64,000 bases of DNA from Streptomyces sp. CBMA152 (GCF_014596475.1 NZ_MECJ01000006.1:1-64000); one strand, 5' to 3'; counted from the first letter of the stretch, positions 20,160-29,014 are shown. A program made the numbers and translations. The notes: a model not told the origin generated them from the letters alone.

Positions 20160-20609
20160 TTACGGCACCACCGTCACCGGCCAGCGCCCCGCCTTGACCA
20201 GGCGTACCGCCACCGAGCCGATGATGCGGTGGCCCGCCGACTCCGACGCGCCGACCACCACTGCGTCCGCCTTGAGTTCGTCGGCGGCCTTCACCAGACC
20301 GCTGTACGCCTCGCCCCGGAACGTGTGGAACTCCCAGCGCACGGTCCAGATGTCCCGCACCCGTTCCGCCGCCGCGCGGATCTCCGCCACCAGGCCCTCG
20401 GCGATCTCCCCGGTCGTGTCCGCGATCGGCGCGCCCATCGCGGCACCCGCCGTGACCAGCGGCTGGACATAGACCACCGCGAGCAGCGCGTTCTGGCGCC
20501 GGGCCAGCCCACTGGCGTACGCCGCCGCCCGCAGCGAGGAGTCGGAGCCGTCGACTCCGACGACGATGACCTTGGGACCGTCCGTACCGCGTTCGAAGGG
20601 TGCTGTCAC
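20160..20609 (-). CDS. Universal stress protein (UspA family)
   Basis: 149 aa from GTG; no good Shine-Dalgarno is seen, so a leaderless transcript is possible. It has VIVVGVDGSDSS at the N-terminus and the C-terminal nucleotide-binding run (VVVGASESAG, then SVAVRLVKAGRWPVTVVP). The canonical G2xG9xGS/T pattern is only partly kept, so ATP binding is uncertain. Starts 73 bp from lysX, divergently. Confidence 0.85.
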   Translation of the reverse strand: MTAPFERGTDGPKVIVVGVDGSDSSLRAAAYASGLARRQNALLAVVYVQPLVTAGAAMGAPIADTTGEIAEGLVAEIRAAAERVRDIWTVRWEFHTFRGEAYSGLVKAADELKADAVVVGASESAGHRIIGSVAVRLVKAGRWPVTVVP

Positions 20610-20682
20610 CCGAACGAGGCTAGCGTCACGAGGGGCCGTGTCCGACAGGCGGCCCGGCGCGCCGCTCCCTAGAGTGCAAGGC

Positions 20683-23600
20683 ATGAGTGTCACCGAGGGG
20701 ACGCCCATACCCGCACGGGCCCGTCCGCCCGCCCGGTCCCGGTTTCTGAACCGGGTGCCGGAGGCGTTCGCCATGTTCTTCGCCGGGCTCGGGCTGTTCT
20801 GCGGGATCATCGCGCTGTTCCCGACCCTGCGGCACCTGCTGCGGCCGGTCTCCTGGTTCCTCGACAAGGTGACCGTCCCGGTCAGCGCCAACCTCGCGTA
20901 CGCCGTCTTCCTGCTGCTGCTCGCCGCCGCCGTCGGGGCCCGTAAGAAGATCGCGTGGCGGCTGGTCGTGGGCTATCTGGGCCTGCTCCTCGCCGCCGAC
21001 CTGCTGCTGCTCGTGGTCGCCCAGTGGACCTGGGCCGCCAACGGGTTCGTCTGCGGGGTGGCCCTGCTCGTGCTGATCATGGCACGCGGCGAGTTCTACG
21101 CGGAGACCCGGCGCGGCGCCGTCCACCGGTCCCTGCTGGTCCTGGTGCTCGGGCTCGCCGCCGGCGTCCTGGCCGGCTGGGCGCTGGTGGAGATCTTCCC
21201 CGGTACGCTCCCGCGCGGCCAGCGGCTGCTGTGGGCCACCAACCGGGTGCTCGGCGGCCTCGCCTCCAACGGCCAGTTCGACGGCCGCCCACCGCGCCCG
21301 CTGTACTTCTTCCTCGGCCTGTTCGGCGCGATCGCCCTGCTCAGCGCGGCCACCACGCTCTTCCGCTCACAGCGCATGGAGGCCGCGCTGCACGGCGACG
21401 AGGAGCCCCGCATCCGCGCGCTGCTCGGCGCCTACGGCCGCGAGGACTCGCTCGGCTACTTCGCCACCCGCCGCGACAAGGCGGTCGTGTTCTCGCCCAG
21501 CGGCAAGGCGGCCGTCACCTACCGGGTGGAGGCCGGGGTCGCCCTGGCCAGCGGCGACCCGGTCGGCGACCCGGAGGCGTGGGGGCCCGCGATCGCGGCA
21601 TGGCTGGACGTGGCCAAGCAGTACGCCTGGGCGCCCGCCGTGATGGGCGCCTCCGAGGAGGGCGCCACCGTCTACGCCCGGCACGGTCTGAGCGCCATGC
21701 AGCTGGGCGACGAGGCGATCCTGTACGTCGCCAGGTTCGACCTGGACGGGCGCGAGATGCGGGTCACCCGCCAGGCCGTCCACCGCGTCGCCAGAACCGG
21801 CGCCACCACCCGGATCCGCCGCCACTCCGCGCTCACCGACGACGAGATGCAGCAGATCGTCGACCGGGCCGACGCCTGGCGCGACACCGAGACCGAGCGC
21901 GGTTTCTCCATGGCCCTGGACCGGCTGGGCGACCCCGCCGACGGCGAGTGCCTGCTGGTGGAGGCGTTCGACGCCGAGGGCAAGCTCATCGCGCTGCTCT
22001 CGTTCGTGCCCTGGGGTCCGGACGGCATCTCGCTCGACCTGATGCGGCGCGACCGCAGCGCGCCCAACGGCGTCATGGAGTTCATGGTGGCCGAGCTCTG
22101 CGCGCAGGCGCCGAAGCTGGGCGTACGGCGGATCTCGCTGAACTTCGCCGTGTTCCGCTCGGCCTTCGAGGAGGGCGCGCGGATCGGCGCGGGCCCGGTG
22201 CTGCGGCTGTGGCGCCGGCTGCTGCTGTTCTTCTCCAAGTGGTGGCAGCTGGAGGCGCTGTACCGCTCGAACGTGAAGTACCAGCCCCAGTGGTTCCCGC
22301 GCTTCCTCTGCTACGGGGACGCGGGCTCGCTCGCCCGGGTCGGCCTGGCCTCCGGCATCGCCGAGGGCTTCGTCTCCGTACCCAGTCTGCGCAAGCTCTG
22401 GGGCAAGGGGCACCCCAGCGGTGTCACCAGCCCCGGCTCCACCGAAGGGCTGCCGCCGATCGAGGCGCTGGGCCTGCGCAGCGGCCCGGGCGGCGAGGCG
22501 GGGGAGCGGCAGCTGCCCGAGCAGGTGCGGGTGCGCCACCGCAAGCTGGACCGGCTGCGCGCCGACGGCACCGAGCCCTACCCGGTGGTCATCCCGGCCC
22601 GCACCCACACCCTGGAGCAACTGCGCGGCGCCGTGCCGGGGACGGGCGCGACCGTGGCCGGGCGGGTGCTGGCCGTACGCGACTTCGGCGGGGTCGTCTT
22701 CGCCGTCCTGCGCGACTGGTCCGGCGACCTCCAGCTGGCGCTCACCCGGGACGGCACCGGCGCGGCCGTGCTCGACCGCTTCACCCGCGACGTCGACCTC
22801 GGCGACCACATCACCGCGACCGGCACCACCGGCACCACGAACCGGGGCGAGCTCTCCCTCTTCGTCACCGACTGGCAGATGACCGGGAAGTGTCTGCGGC
22901 CGCTGCCCGACAAGCGGCGCGGCCTGGCCGACCCGGAGGCCCGGGTGCGCAAGCGCTATCTCGACCTGGTGGCCCGCCCCGAGGCCCGCGAGGTCGTACG
23001 GGCCCGCTCCACCGCCGTCCAGGCGCTGCGCCAGGGCCTGCTCGACCGGGGCTATCTGGAGGTCGAGACACCGATGCTCCAGCAGATCCACGGCGGCGCC
23101 AACGCCCGCCCGTTCACCACCCACATCAACGCCTACGACCTGGACCTCTATCTGCGGATCGCGCCCGAGCTGTATCTGAAGCGGCTGTGCGTCGGCGGCG
23201 TCGAGAAGGTCTTCGAGATGGGCCGCACCTTCCGCAACGAGGGCGTCTCGTACAAGCACAACCCCGAGTTCACGATGCTGGAGGCGTATCAGGCCTTCGC
23301 CGACTACGACGTGATGCTGGACCTGACGCGCGAGCTGATCCAGGGCGCGGCGACCGCCGCGTTCGGCGCCGAAGTGGCCCGCAAGGCGGGCCCCGACGGG
23401 CAGCTCGTCGAGCACGACATCTCCGGTCCCTGGCCCGTCAAGACGCTGTACGGGGCCCTCTCCGAGGCGCTGGGCGAGGAGGTCGACGCGGACACCGACG
23501 AACAGGTGCTGCGGCGGCTGTGCGACCGGGCCAACGTGCCGCACACGCCCGAGAACAGCCGAGGCGACGTGGTCCTGGAGATGTACGAGCGCCTTGTCGA

Positions 23601-23970
23601 GGAGAAGACCCAGCTGCCCACCTTCTACAAGGACTTCCCGACCGAGGTCTCCCCGCTCACCCGTCAGCACCGCGCCGACCCCCGGCTCGCCGAGCGCTGG
23701 GACCTGGTGGCGTTCGGTACCGAACTGGGCACCGCCTACTCGGAGTTGACCGATCCCGTGGAGCAGCGGAGGCGGCTCACCGCGCAGTCGCTGCTCGCCG
23801 CCGGAGGCGACCCGGAGGCGATGGAGCTGGACGAGGAGTTCCTGGACGCGCTGGAGTACGCGATGCCGCCGACCGGCGGGCTCGGCATCGGGGTGGACCG
23901 CACCGTCATGTTCCTCACGGGTCTGACGATCCGTGAGACACTGCCGTTCCCGCTGGTCCGCCGCCACTGA
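20683..23970 (+). CDS. lysX: Bifunctional lysylphosphatidylglycerol synthetase / lysine--tRNA ligase
   Basis: 1095 aa. The N-terminal half has six or more membrane segments (~25-230) and a cytosolic DUF2156 (MprF-type) transferase domain (~240-560). The C-terminal half is a class II lysyl-tRNA synthetase: OB fold (~620-720), motif 2 (GRTFRNEGVSYKHNPEF) and motif 3 (GLGIGVDRTVMFLTG). It charges tRNA-Lys and transfers Lys to phosphatidylglycerol, reducing negative charge and giving resistance to cationic peptides, as described for mycobacterial LysX. The ATG of MSVTEGTP was chosen; its ribosome-binding site is weak. Confidence 0.95.
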   Translation: MSVTEGTPIPARARPPARSRFLNRVPEAFAMFFAGLGLFCGIIALFPTLRHLLRPVSWFLDKVTVPVSANLAYAVFLLLLAAAVGARKKIAWRLVVGYLGLLLAADLLLLVVAQWTWAANGFVCGVALLVLIMARGEFYAETRRGAVHRSLLVLVLGLAAGVLAGWALVEIFPGTLPRGQRLLWATNRVLGGLASNGQFDGRPPRPLYFFLGLFGAIALLSAATTLFRSQRMEAALHGDEEPRIRALLGAYGREDSLGYFATRRDKAVVFSPSGKAAVTYRVEAGVALASGDPVGDPEAWGPAIAAWLDVAKQYAWAPAVMGASEEGATVYARHGLSAMQLGDEAILYVARFDLDGREMRVTRQAVHRVARTGATTRIRRHSALTDDEMQQIVDRADAWRDTETERGFSMALDRLGDPADGECLLVEAFDAEGKLIALLSFVPWGPDGISLDLMRRDRSAPNGVMEFMVAELCAQAPKLGVRRISLNFAVFRSAFEEGARIGAGPVLRLWRRLLLFFSKWWQLEALYRSNVKYQPQWFPRFLCYGDAGSLARVGLASGIAEGFVSVPSLRKLWGKGHPSGVTSPGSTEGLPPIEALGLRSGPGGEAGERQLPEQVRVRHRKLDRLRADGTEPYPVVIPARTHTLEQLRGAVPGTGATVAGRVLAVRDFGGVVFAVLRDWSGDLQLALTRDGTGAAVLDRFTRDVDLGDHITATGTTGTTNRGELSLFVTDWQMTGKCLRPLPDKRRGLADPEARVRKRYLDLVARPEAREVVRARSTAVQALRQGLLDRGYLEVETPMLQQIHGGANARPFTTHINAYDLDLYLRIAPELYLKRLCVGGVEKVFEMGRTFRNEGVSYKHNPEFTMLEAYQAFADYDVMLDLTRELIQGAATAAFGAEVARKAGPDGQLVEHDISGPWPVKTLYGALSEALGEEVDADTDEQVLRRLCDRANVPHTPENSRGDVVLEMYERLVEEKTQLPTFYKDFPTEVSPLTRQHRADPRLAERWDLVAFGTELGTAYSELTDPVEQRRRLTAQSLLAAGGDPEAMELDEEFLDALEYAMPPTGGLGIGVDRTVMFLTGLTIRETLPFPLVRRH

Positions 23971-23989
23971 GACGGTGCGGGTCGACGGT

Positions 23990-24016
23990 ACGGCCCAACG
24001 GGTGTTTTCGGGCCGT
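23990..24016 (+). terminator. Possible terminator after lysX
   Basis: ACGGCCC and GGGCCGT form a 7-bp stem with a 13-nt loop that includes TTTT, starting 20 nt after the lysX stop. Confidence 0.4.
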
Positions 24017-24083
24017 CCCGGCGGTGTGCTTCAGGCGTACGGGCCGTGCACCGTGCGAGCCATGGCTCATGAAAAAGGATGAG

Positions 24084-24914
24084 ATGCTCCCCGGGCGTCG
24101 CACGCTGTTGCGCGTCGGCGCCTGCCTGGGAGCCGCCGCCGCCCTGCGGATGCTGACCGCCGAGGACACCGAGGCTCCGGTGCGGCGGGCCGCCGCCGGA
24201 CCCGCCCCGGGGCCGCAGGCCGCGCCGCCCCGGCTGAGGTCCACCGCGTACCGGCTGGCGCCGATGACCGCCGACGCGCCGCCGCAGTACCACACCGTGC
24301 TGCCGCCGGTGCGCCGCAAGCCCTTCCTGAGCATGCCCCAGCTCGGCCCCCGCACCATGGTGCTGACCTTCGACGACGGCCCCGATCCGCGCTACACCCC
24401 GGAGATCCTGCGCACCCTGCGCGAGCACGACGTCCGCGCGATGTTCTTCGTCTGCGGCGAGATGGCCACCGACAACCGCGATCTGCTGCGCGAGATGTAC
24501 GACGACGGCCATGTCGTCGGCAACCACTCCTGGACCCATCCGCTGCTGATCAAGATGTCGTACGACGCGGTGCACGACGAGATGGCCCGTACCAGCGAGG
24601 TGATCGACGACGTCCTCGGCGAGCGTCCGCAGTGGTTCCGTGCTCCGTACGGGGCCTGGAACCGCGACTCGTTCCGCATCGGCGCCGAGCTCGGCATGGA
24701 GCCGATGGGCTGGACTGTGGACACGCTCGACTGGACCACACCCGGCACGCCCACCATCGTCCGCCGCGTCCTGGACGGCGCCGCGCCCGGTGTCGTGGTG
24801 CTCTCGCACGACGCGGGCGGCGACCGCTCGCAGAGCGTGGCCGCGCTGCGCACGTATCTGCCCCAACTGCTGTCTGCGGGCTACCAGTTGAGGGTTCCGC
24901 CGAAACGCCGCTGA
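24084..24914 (+). CDS. Secreted polysaccharide deacetylase (NodB/CE4 family)
   Basis: 276 aa. ATG at 24084 is preferred over 24069 because AAGGATGAG lies just upstream. The N-terminus has a twin-arginine-like signal (GRRTLLRVGACLGAAAALRML). NodB motifs: TFDDGPDPRYTPEIL (catalytic Asp and metal Asp), GNHSWTHP (two metal His), WFRAPYGAWN and VVLSHDAGGD. It would remove N-acetyl groups from peptidoglycan or chitin-type polymers outside the cell, which fits the surface genes around it. Confidence 0.92.
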   Translation: MLPGRRTLLRVGACLGAAAALRMLTAEDTEAPVRRAAAGPAPGPQAAPPRLRSTAYRLAPMTADAPPQYHTVLPPVRRKPFLSMPQLGPRTMVLTFDDGPDPRYTPEILRTLREHDVRAMFFVCGEMATDNRDLLREMYDDGHVVGNHSWTHPLLIKMSYDAVHDEMARTSEVIDDVLGERPQWFRAPYGAWNRDSFRIGAELGMEPMGWTVDTLDWTTPGTPTIVRRVLDGAAPGVVVLSHDAGGDRSQSVAALRTYLPQLLSAGYQLRVPPKRR

Positions 24915-24928
24915 GTCGTGCGTCAGGT

Positions 24929-24966
24929 CAGCCGGTGGCCGCTGTGGGGGCGGCCACTCACCGGCT
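24929..24966. terminator. Terminator between deacetylase and sortase genes
   Basis: CAGCCGGTG pairs with CACCGGCTG, and the inner GGCCG with CGGCC, with a small bulge; loop CTGTGGGGG. Located between convergent genes. Confidence 0.65.
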
Positions 24967-24972
24967 GCCTGC

Positions 24973-25632
24973 TCAGCGGCTGGCCACCATGCGGGCGAAG
25001 ACGACGACATTGCCGTCGTAGCCCCGGGCGCGGGTGAAGCCGCCGCCGCAGGTGATCACCCGCAGCTCCGGGTGCCCGGTGTCGCCGTACACCCGGGCAC
25101 CCGGGAAGTTGTTCTTGTCGTAGACCTCGACGCCGTACACCTCGAACACGGCGATGTGCCCGTCGGCGCGGGTCACCTCGACGTGGTTGCCCTTCTTCAG
25201 CGAGCCGAGGCCGTAGAAGACGGCCGGGCCCCGGGTGTTGTCGACATGCCCGACCATCACGGCGGTGCCGCGCTGCCCGGGAGCGACCCCGTTCTGGTAC
25301 CAGCCCGCCAGATTGGGGTCGTCCGGGGGCGGTGCCTGGACCCAGCCGTCCTGGTCGAGCCCGACCTCGATGACCGGGGCGTCGATCCTGATCGCGCCGA
25401 TCGTGATCCGGGAGGCCGTCGAGAACGCCAGCGGCTCGACCGGGACGAGCGGTGTCGTGGGGACGAAGACCTCCGGACGGCCCGTCAGCGCGGCCGCCGC
25501 CGCGGGCTGCGGCGGGCCGATCGTGACGTCGGCGCCGTTGCGCATCAGCGCCAGGCCGGTGAGCATCACCAGGGCCAGGGCCCCCCATGGCGACCGCCTC
25601 CGATGCTCCGAGCCGCCCTCTTCCTGCCCCAT
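24973..25632 (-). CDS. Class F-type sortase
   Basis: 219 aa, ATG with GGAGGGAG upstream; a longer in-frame extension lacks similarity. One N-terminal membrane anchor (~17-31), then the sortase barrel with catalytic His129 (MVGHVDN), Cys195 (VITCGGGF) and Arg201/203. The ITCGGGF context and short size fit class F actinobacterial sortases, which link surface proteins to the wall or to each other. Candidate substrates are the two anchored proteins encoded just to its right, though neither has LPxTG. Confidence 0.9.
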   Translation of the reverse strand: MGQEEGGSEHRRRSPWGALALVMLTGLALMRNGADVTIGPPQPAAAAALTGRPEVFVPTTPLVPVEPLAFSTASRITIGAIRIDAPVIEVGLDQDGWVQAPPPDDPNLAGWYQNGVAPGQRGTAVMVGHVDNTRGPAVFYGLGSLKKGNHVEVTRADGHIAVFEVYGVEVYDKNNFPGARVYGDTGHPELRVITCGGGFTRARGYDGNVVVFARMVASR

Positions 25633-25987
25633 CTCGCTCCCTCCAAAGCCCTCCGTGCCACCTGTAGGCACGGTAGGGGCGACATCGCACTCCGGCGATC
25701 GGAGAGGTGCGAACGGGTGGTGGGGGGTGGAGTGCCGGTCCGGGGTGGACGACCGGGGGTAACCCATCCGTGTCACGACCAGGGTGATGGTCATATAAAA
25801 CTTCTGACGGTCTGTGACCTGCGGGTCCGTCAGATCGGCGGGCCGCTGCCCGGCGTGTCGGCTCACCAGGGTGGACCAGCGCCGACATGCGAGGTCGCAG
25901 ACCTGCGGTGAGGGTTCGTCATGGGAGGCGTACTCGTCGAATTTCCCGGAGCACGGCTTTGGGGCGCCCTCCCTCGGAGGTTCAACC
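25633..25987. other. 355-bp divergent region between sortase and surface protein genes
   Basis: No gene is evident. It holds CTCCG-GCGAT-CGGAG (25690-25704), an AT-rich stretch (TCATATAAAACTT, ~25791) that could be a promoter -10 area, and a longer inverted repeat at 25803-25834 listed separately. Confidence 0.6.
25803..25834. promoter_or_regulatory. Inverted repeat TCTGACGG-N16-CCGTCAGA
   Basis: Perfect 8-bp arms with a 16-nt spacer, about 150 bp upstream of the surface protein gene and next to an AT-rich tract. A regulator site or 5'-UTR hairpin is possible. The half-site TCTGACG also occurs in the palindrome at 17320-17333. Confidence 0.4.
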
Positions 25988-26467
25988 ATGCGTGCTTCAC
26001 GCGCTCTTCCGGTGGCCGTGGCCGCCTTCGCGGCGGTGGGGCTCTCGGCCCCGCTGGCCGCCGCCAACTTCGGCCCGAGCAATGTCTCGGTCAGCCCGAA
26101 CGCGGTGCACCAGGGCGGCATCCTGACGATCACCGCCAACGGCTGCGGCCACGGCGGCATCGTGACGTCGAACGCCTTTCACCCGACGTCCCTGTCGGGC
26201 GGGGACACCGGTTTCGCGACCGCGAGAGTCTTCGACCACGTCTCGCCCGGCTCGTACAACCTGTCGGTCCGGTGCAACGACAACCCCAGGACCGAGACGC
26301 GCAGCTTCACGGTGCTCCCCGGCCGCGGCGCGATGGGCGGGCTCGGGGGCTCGGTCGGCCCGACCCAGACCGAGATGGCGGTCGGTGGGTCCCTGGTGGC
26401 CGCCGCCGCCATCGGTGGCGCCGTGTTCGTGGTACGCCGCCGCCGCACGGCCAGCGGCCGGCTCTGA
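25988..26467 (+). CDS. Secreted, membrane-anchored surface protein (sortase neighbour)
   Basis: 159 aa, ATG with CTCGGAGG upstream. Signal peptide (1 to ~26, ending LAAA-NF), an Ig-like beta domain with two Cys (NGCGHGG, VRCNDN), a Gly-rich linker, a membrane span (VGGSLVAAAAIGGAVFVV) and a positive tail (RRRRTASGRL). The pre-membrane linker reads LPGRGAMGGLGGSVG. It shares plan and linker with the gene at 26668-27246, so the two are paralogues. Function unknown; the class F sortase gene lies divergently 355 bp away. Confidence 0.78.
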   Translation: MRASRALPVAVAAFAAVGLSAPLAAANFGPSNVSVSPNAVHQGGILTITANGCGHGGIVTSNAFHPTSLSGGDTGFATARVFDHVSPGSYNLSVRCNDNPRTETRSFTVLPGRGAMGGLGGSVGPTQTEMAVGGSLVAAAAIGGAVFVVRRRRTASGRL

Positions 26468-26495
26468 CCGCCCGACCTCCCGGACAGAGCCGAAC

Positions 26496-26539
26496 CGCCC
26501 GTCGCCCCTAGTCCTGGCCAGGACTAGGGGCGACGGGCG
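26496..26539. terminator. Strong bidirectional terminator (44-bp perfect palindrome)
   Basis: A fully symmetric palindrome centred at 26517/26518 (arms CGCCCGTCGCCCCTAGTCCTGG and its complement), followed on the plus side by GTTTTAC. It lies between the convergent paralogous surface protein genes. Confidence 0.9.
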
Positions 26540-26597
26540 TGTTTTACAGCGGGGCTGACGGCCGTTTCTTACGAAGTGGAGCGCCGTGGGACCCCTA

Positions 26598-26640
26598 AGG
26601 GGCGCGGGGAACTGCGCGAGCAACCACGCACGGTCCGCAG
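26598..26640 (+). repeat. Dispersed repeat, copy 1 (GGGGCGCGGGGAACTGCGCG type)
   Basis: A 43-bp unit running from AGGGGCGCGGGGAACTGCG to ACGCACGGTCCGCAG. Almost the same sequence occurs twice, in opposite orientation, at 60019-60149. The unit is widespread between Streptomyces genes as I know it. Here it is a single arm, placed after the terminator. Confidence 0.75.
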
Positions 26641-26667
26641 AAAAACGACCGCCCCCCCCCGCAGCGC

Positions 26668-27246
26668 CTAGTGCCACCGGCTGTTGCTGCGCCGCCGCAG
26701 GTAGAACGCAAGCCCGCCACCGGCGACGGCGACGAGCGCGAGCCCAGTAGCGATCTCACCCATGTTCACGCCTTCGGCGCTACCACCGAGACCACCCCGA
26801 ACACCCCGCCCCGGGACGCTGGTCGTACTGATGGTCGGCGGCCGAGTGGTGGGCCGGACGGGCGGCCGAACGGTGGGCCGAAGAGGCTGCGGCTGCGGGC
26901 CACCAGCGATGGTGAGATCGGTGGTCCCCCGCTCACTGCCGCACATGAACGTCACGGTGTAGGTGGCACCGCGCTTCGCGTTGGAGTCGATCTGGGCGGT
27001 CGTGGAACTCTCGCGGGGGATGGTGACCGTGTCGAATACGCCGGAGGAGGCGGTGGCGGTGTTGGGGCACCCCGTGACGTTCAGGGTGACCTGACCGCCG
27101 GCGGCGACCGTGGAGGGGGTCACGCTGAACCCGAACGACGTGATGTTGCTGCCGTGCGCGCCGTCGGCGGCCATGGCCCCGGGGGTGGCGAGGGAGAGAG
27201 CGGCGGCGGCGAGCAGGGTGGCGGATCCGATGCGTATCGCGCCCAT
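26668..27246 (-). CDS. Secreted, membrane-anchored surface protein, paralogue of 25988-26467
   Basis: 192 aa. Signal peptide (1 to ~26, ending AMA-AD), beta-rich domain with two Cys (VTGCPN, TFMCGSE), a Pro/Arg/Thr-rich linker (PTVRPPVRPTTRPPTIST), then VPGRGVRGGLGGSAEG, a membrane span (IATGLALVAVAGGGLAFYL) and RRRSNSRWH. The same arrangement and the same PGRG-x2-GGLGGS signature occur in the neighbour across the terminator, which suggests a duplicated pair inverted around it. Likely surface-exposed; role unknown. Confidence 0.8.
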   Translation of the reverse strand: MGAIRIGSATLLAAAALSLATPGAMAADGAHGSNITSFGFSVTPSTVAAGGQVTLNVTGCPNTATASSGVFDTVTIPRESSTTAQIDSNAKRGATYTVTFMCGSERGTTDLTIAGGPQPQPLRPTVRPPVRPTTRPPTISTTSVPGRGVRGGLGGSAEGVNMGEIATGLALVAVAGGGLAFYLRRRSNSRWH

Positions 27247-27425
27247 GGACTAATCCTCCGGGTCCCCGAGGCGCACTGCGGAACCGTTTTCCACATGAGG
27301 CGGGAAATGCGTCTCGTGCCCGACACGCTAGGAGCGGGTGGTTCCGGTCGCGATCGGTGTCCGGCGAATGGGGCATTCCCTTCCCCCACCCGGCGGACCT
27401 GCCGGGGTGTCACCCGCCTGTTCCG

Positions 27426-28190
27426 TCACTTCGTCAGCTCGGGGAACAGGGCGTGGAAGGGCGCGGAGGTGGCCGAGATGCCCCGGCCGAACGGCGCGTC
27501 GAAATCCCAGATCAGGAAGAGCAGGAACGCGATCAGCACGCTGAAGAGCCCGGCGAGGAGCAGTTCGCGCGCGGTGCGGCGGATCTGGAGCGTGAAGATC
27601 AGCCCGACGGTCACCACGGCCCCGACGATCAGCCCGAACCACACCACCCCCGGCATGGTCGCGCCCGCCCCCTGTCCGCGTGCGGTGCGGGCGTCGTCGA
27701 CGGCCGCCACCTGGTCGACGAGCGGCTGGTACGCCTGGCTCTCGTGGTCGTTGGCGGGCACGTAGCTGGTGACGTCCTTGCGCAGCTGCGAGAGCAGGGC
27801 GGTCCCCTTGTCGCTCAGATCGCCGTGGACCTCCATGTGGTGCCACTCGCTGTCCATCACGAAGGTGACGTACGAGTCCACGTCGGCGCGGATGCGGTCG
27901 CGGACCGGGCCCGGATAGACTTGGACGCGCTCGCTGACCTCGTGCAGCGCCTGCGCCTCCTGCCGGACGGTCTCCTGGGCCGCGCTGCGGGCCTCCCAGA
28001 CGCCCGCGATGGCGAGGCCCAGGACGATCGCGTACACCACGCCGATCATCATCGTCATGTACTCCATGACGTCCGGTGTCTCGGAGGGGTCGTCGTCCTC
28101 GCGGATACGACGGTGGTTGACGACGACGATGGTCAGTACGACGGCGCATGCGGCGGCCATCGCGATGACGAGGACGATCCAGTCCTTCAA
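27426..28190 (-). CDS. DUF4239 (bestrophin-like) membrane protein
   Basis: 254 aa from TTG, chosen because GGAAGG lies 6-7 nt before it; a GTG five codons upstream (28205) is the alternative. Two N-terminal hydrophobic segments (IVLVIAMAAACAVVLTIVVV and IGVVYAIVLGLAIAGVW), a ~110-residue charged/helical middle, and two C-terminal segments (WFGLIVGAVVTVGLIFTL, then LLLAGLFSVLIAFLLFLIWD). This fits DUF4239, sometimes called bestrophin-like. Function unknown. Confidence 0.8.
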   Translation of the reverse strand: MKDWIVLVIAMAAACAVVLTIVVVNHRRIREDDDPSETPDVMEYMTMMIGVVYAIVLGLAIAGVWEARSAAQETVRQEAQALHEVSERVQVYPGPVRDRIRADVDSYVTFVMDSEWHHMEVHGDLSDKGTALLSQLRKDVTSYVPANDHESQAYQPLVDQVAAVDDARTARGQGAGATMPGVVWFGLIVGAVVTVGLIFTLQIRRTARELLLAGLFSVLIAFLLFLIWDFDAPFGRGISATSAPFHALFPELTK

Positions 28191-28244
28191 GGCAGCACCT
28201 TCCACGAGTCGGAGCGGGAGATCACGTAGGGCGAGGGCGCGCGA

Positions 28245-29014
28245 TCAGCGGGAAGAAGAACGGGGGCGGAGCACGGCGACGGCCAGTACCGCGGGCGCCG
28301 CGATCAGCAGGACGAGCGTGACCGGCGAGAGCAGCGCGCTGGGCTTCTTGCGCGGCGGCATGCGGTACGCGTGCACCAGCATCGGCTTGGGATGCGACGC
28401 CGGGGGAGTGGCCGAGGGCGTCGGGGTCACCGGAAGCGTCGGCAGCGGCGGGACCACGGGTGCCGGGGCGGGCGGATGTACGGGCGGGACCTGCGGCGGA
28501 GGCATCTGCCCGGGCGGCACGGGCTTCGGCGGCACCGGCCCCGGCTGAGGAGGAACCGGCTTCGGCGGGACCGGGGGCACAGGGACCGGCGGCACCGGGG
28601 CTGGGGGCGCGGGCGCGGGAGGCGGCGGGACCGGGGCCGGGGGTGCGGGAGGCGGGGGTGCTGGGGCAGGGGGTGCCGGAGGCGGCGGCGCTGGGGCCGG
28701 CGGTGCGGGGGGCGGCGGTGCCGGGGCTGGAGGTGCGGGCGCGGGCGGCTTGCGGGCGCGGGCGGCGGTGGCACCGGCACCGGCGGCTTCGGTGCGGGCG
28801 CGGGCGGCTGCGGTGTGCAGGGGCCGTCCCCCGCGGTCGCCACCGCCGTAGTCGACCCGTCGTCCGTGACCGCCCACGCGCAGGCGTCAGCGTGCGCGTG
28901 CGGTGCGGGACCGGCGAACAGCAGGACGAGGGCGGCCGCCGCGACGAGCCGCCGGGTCGGCCGGGCGCCGGGCGGCTGTTGGGCCAAATGGGTTCCGTGC
29001 ACGTCGAGGATCAT
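28245..29014 (-). pseudogene. Frameshifted proline-rich surface protein
   Basis: The N-terminal part (from 29014) has a signal peptide (VAAAALVLLFAGPAPHAHA-DA), two Cys, then PAPKPPVPVPPPPAPA. At about 28751 the proline-rich pattern jumps to another frame, continuing KPPAPAPPAPAPPPPAPP and ending in a membrane span (SPVTLVLLIAAPAVLAVAVL) and RPRSSSR at 28245. The total length is 770 bp; one extra C near 28751 would restore a single 256-residue protein. It is a real one-base deletion, a slippage site in a C/G-rich repeat, or a sequencing error. The intact form would be wall-spanning and membrane-anchored. Confidence 0.72.

Noticed and set aside
21367..23967. 866-codon minus-strand ORF opposite lysX
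   Set aside because: A high-GC antisense shadow: low-complexity Val/Gly/Ala/His text with no domains, while the plus strand encodes intact LysX.
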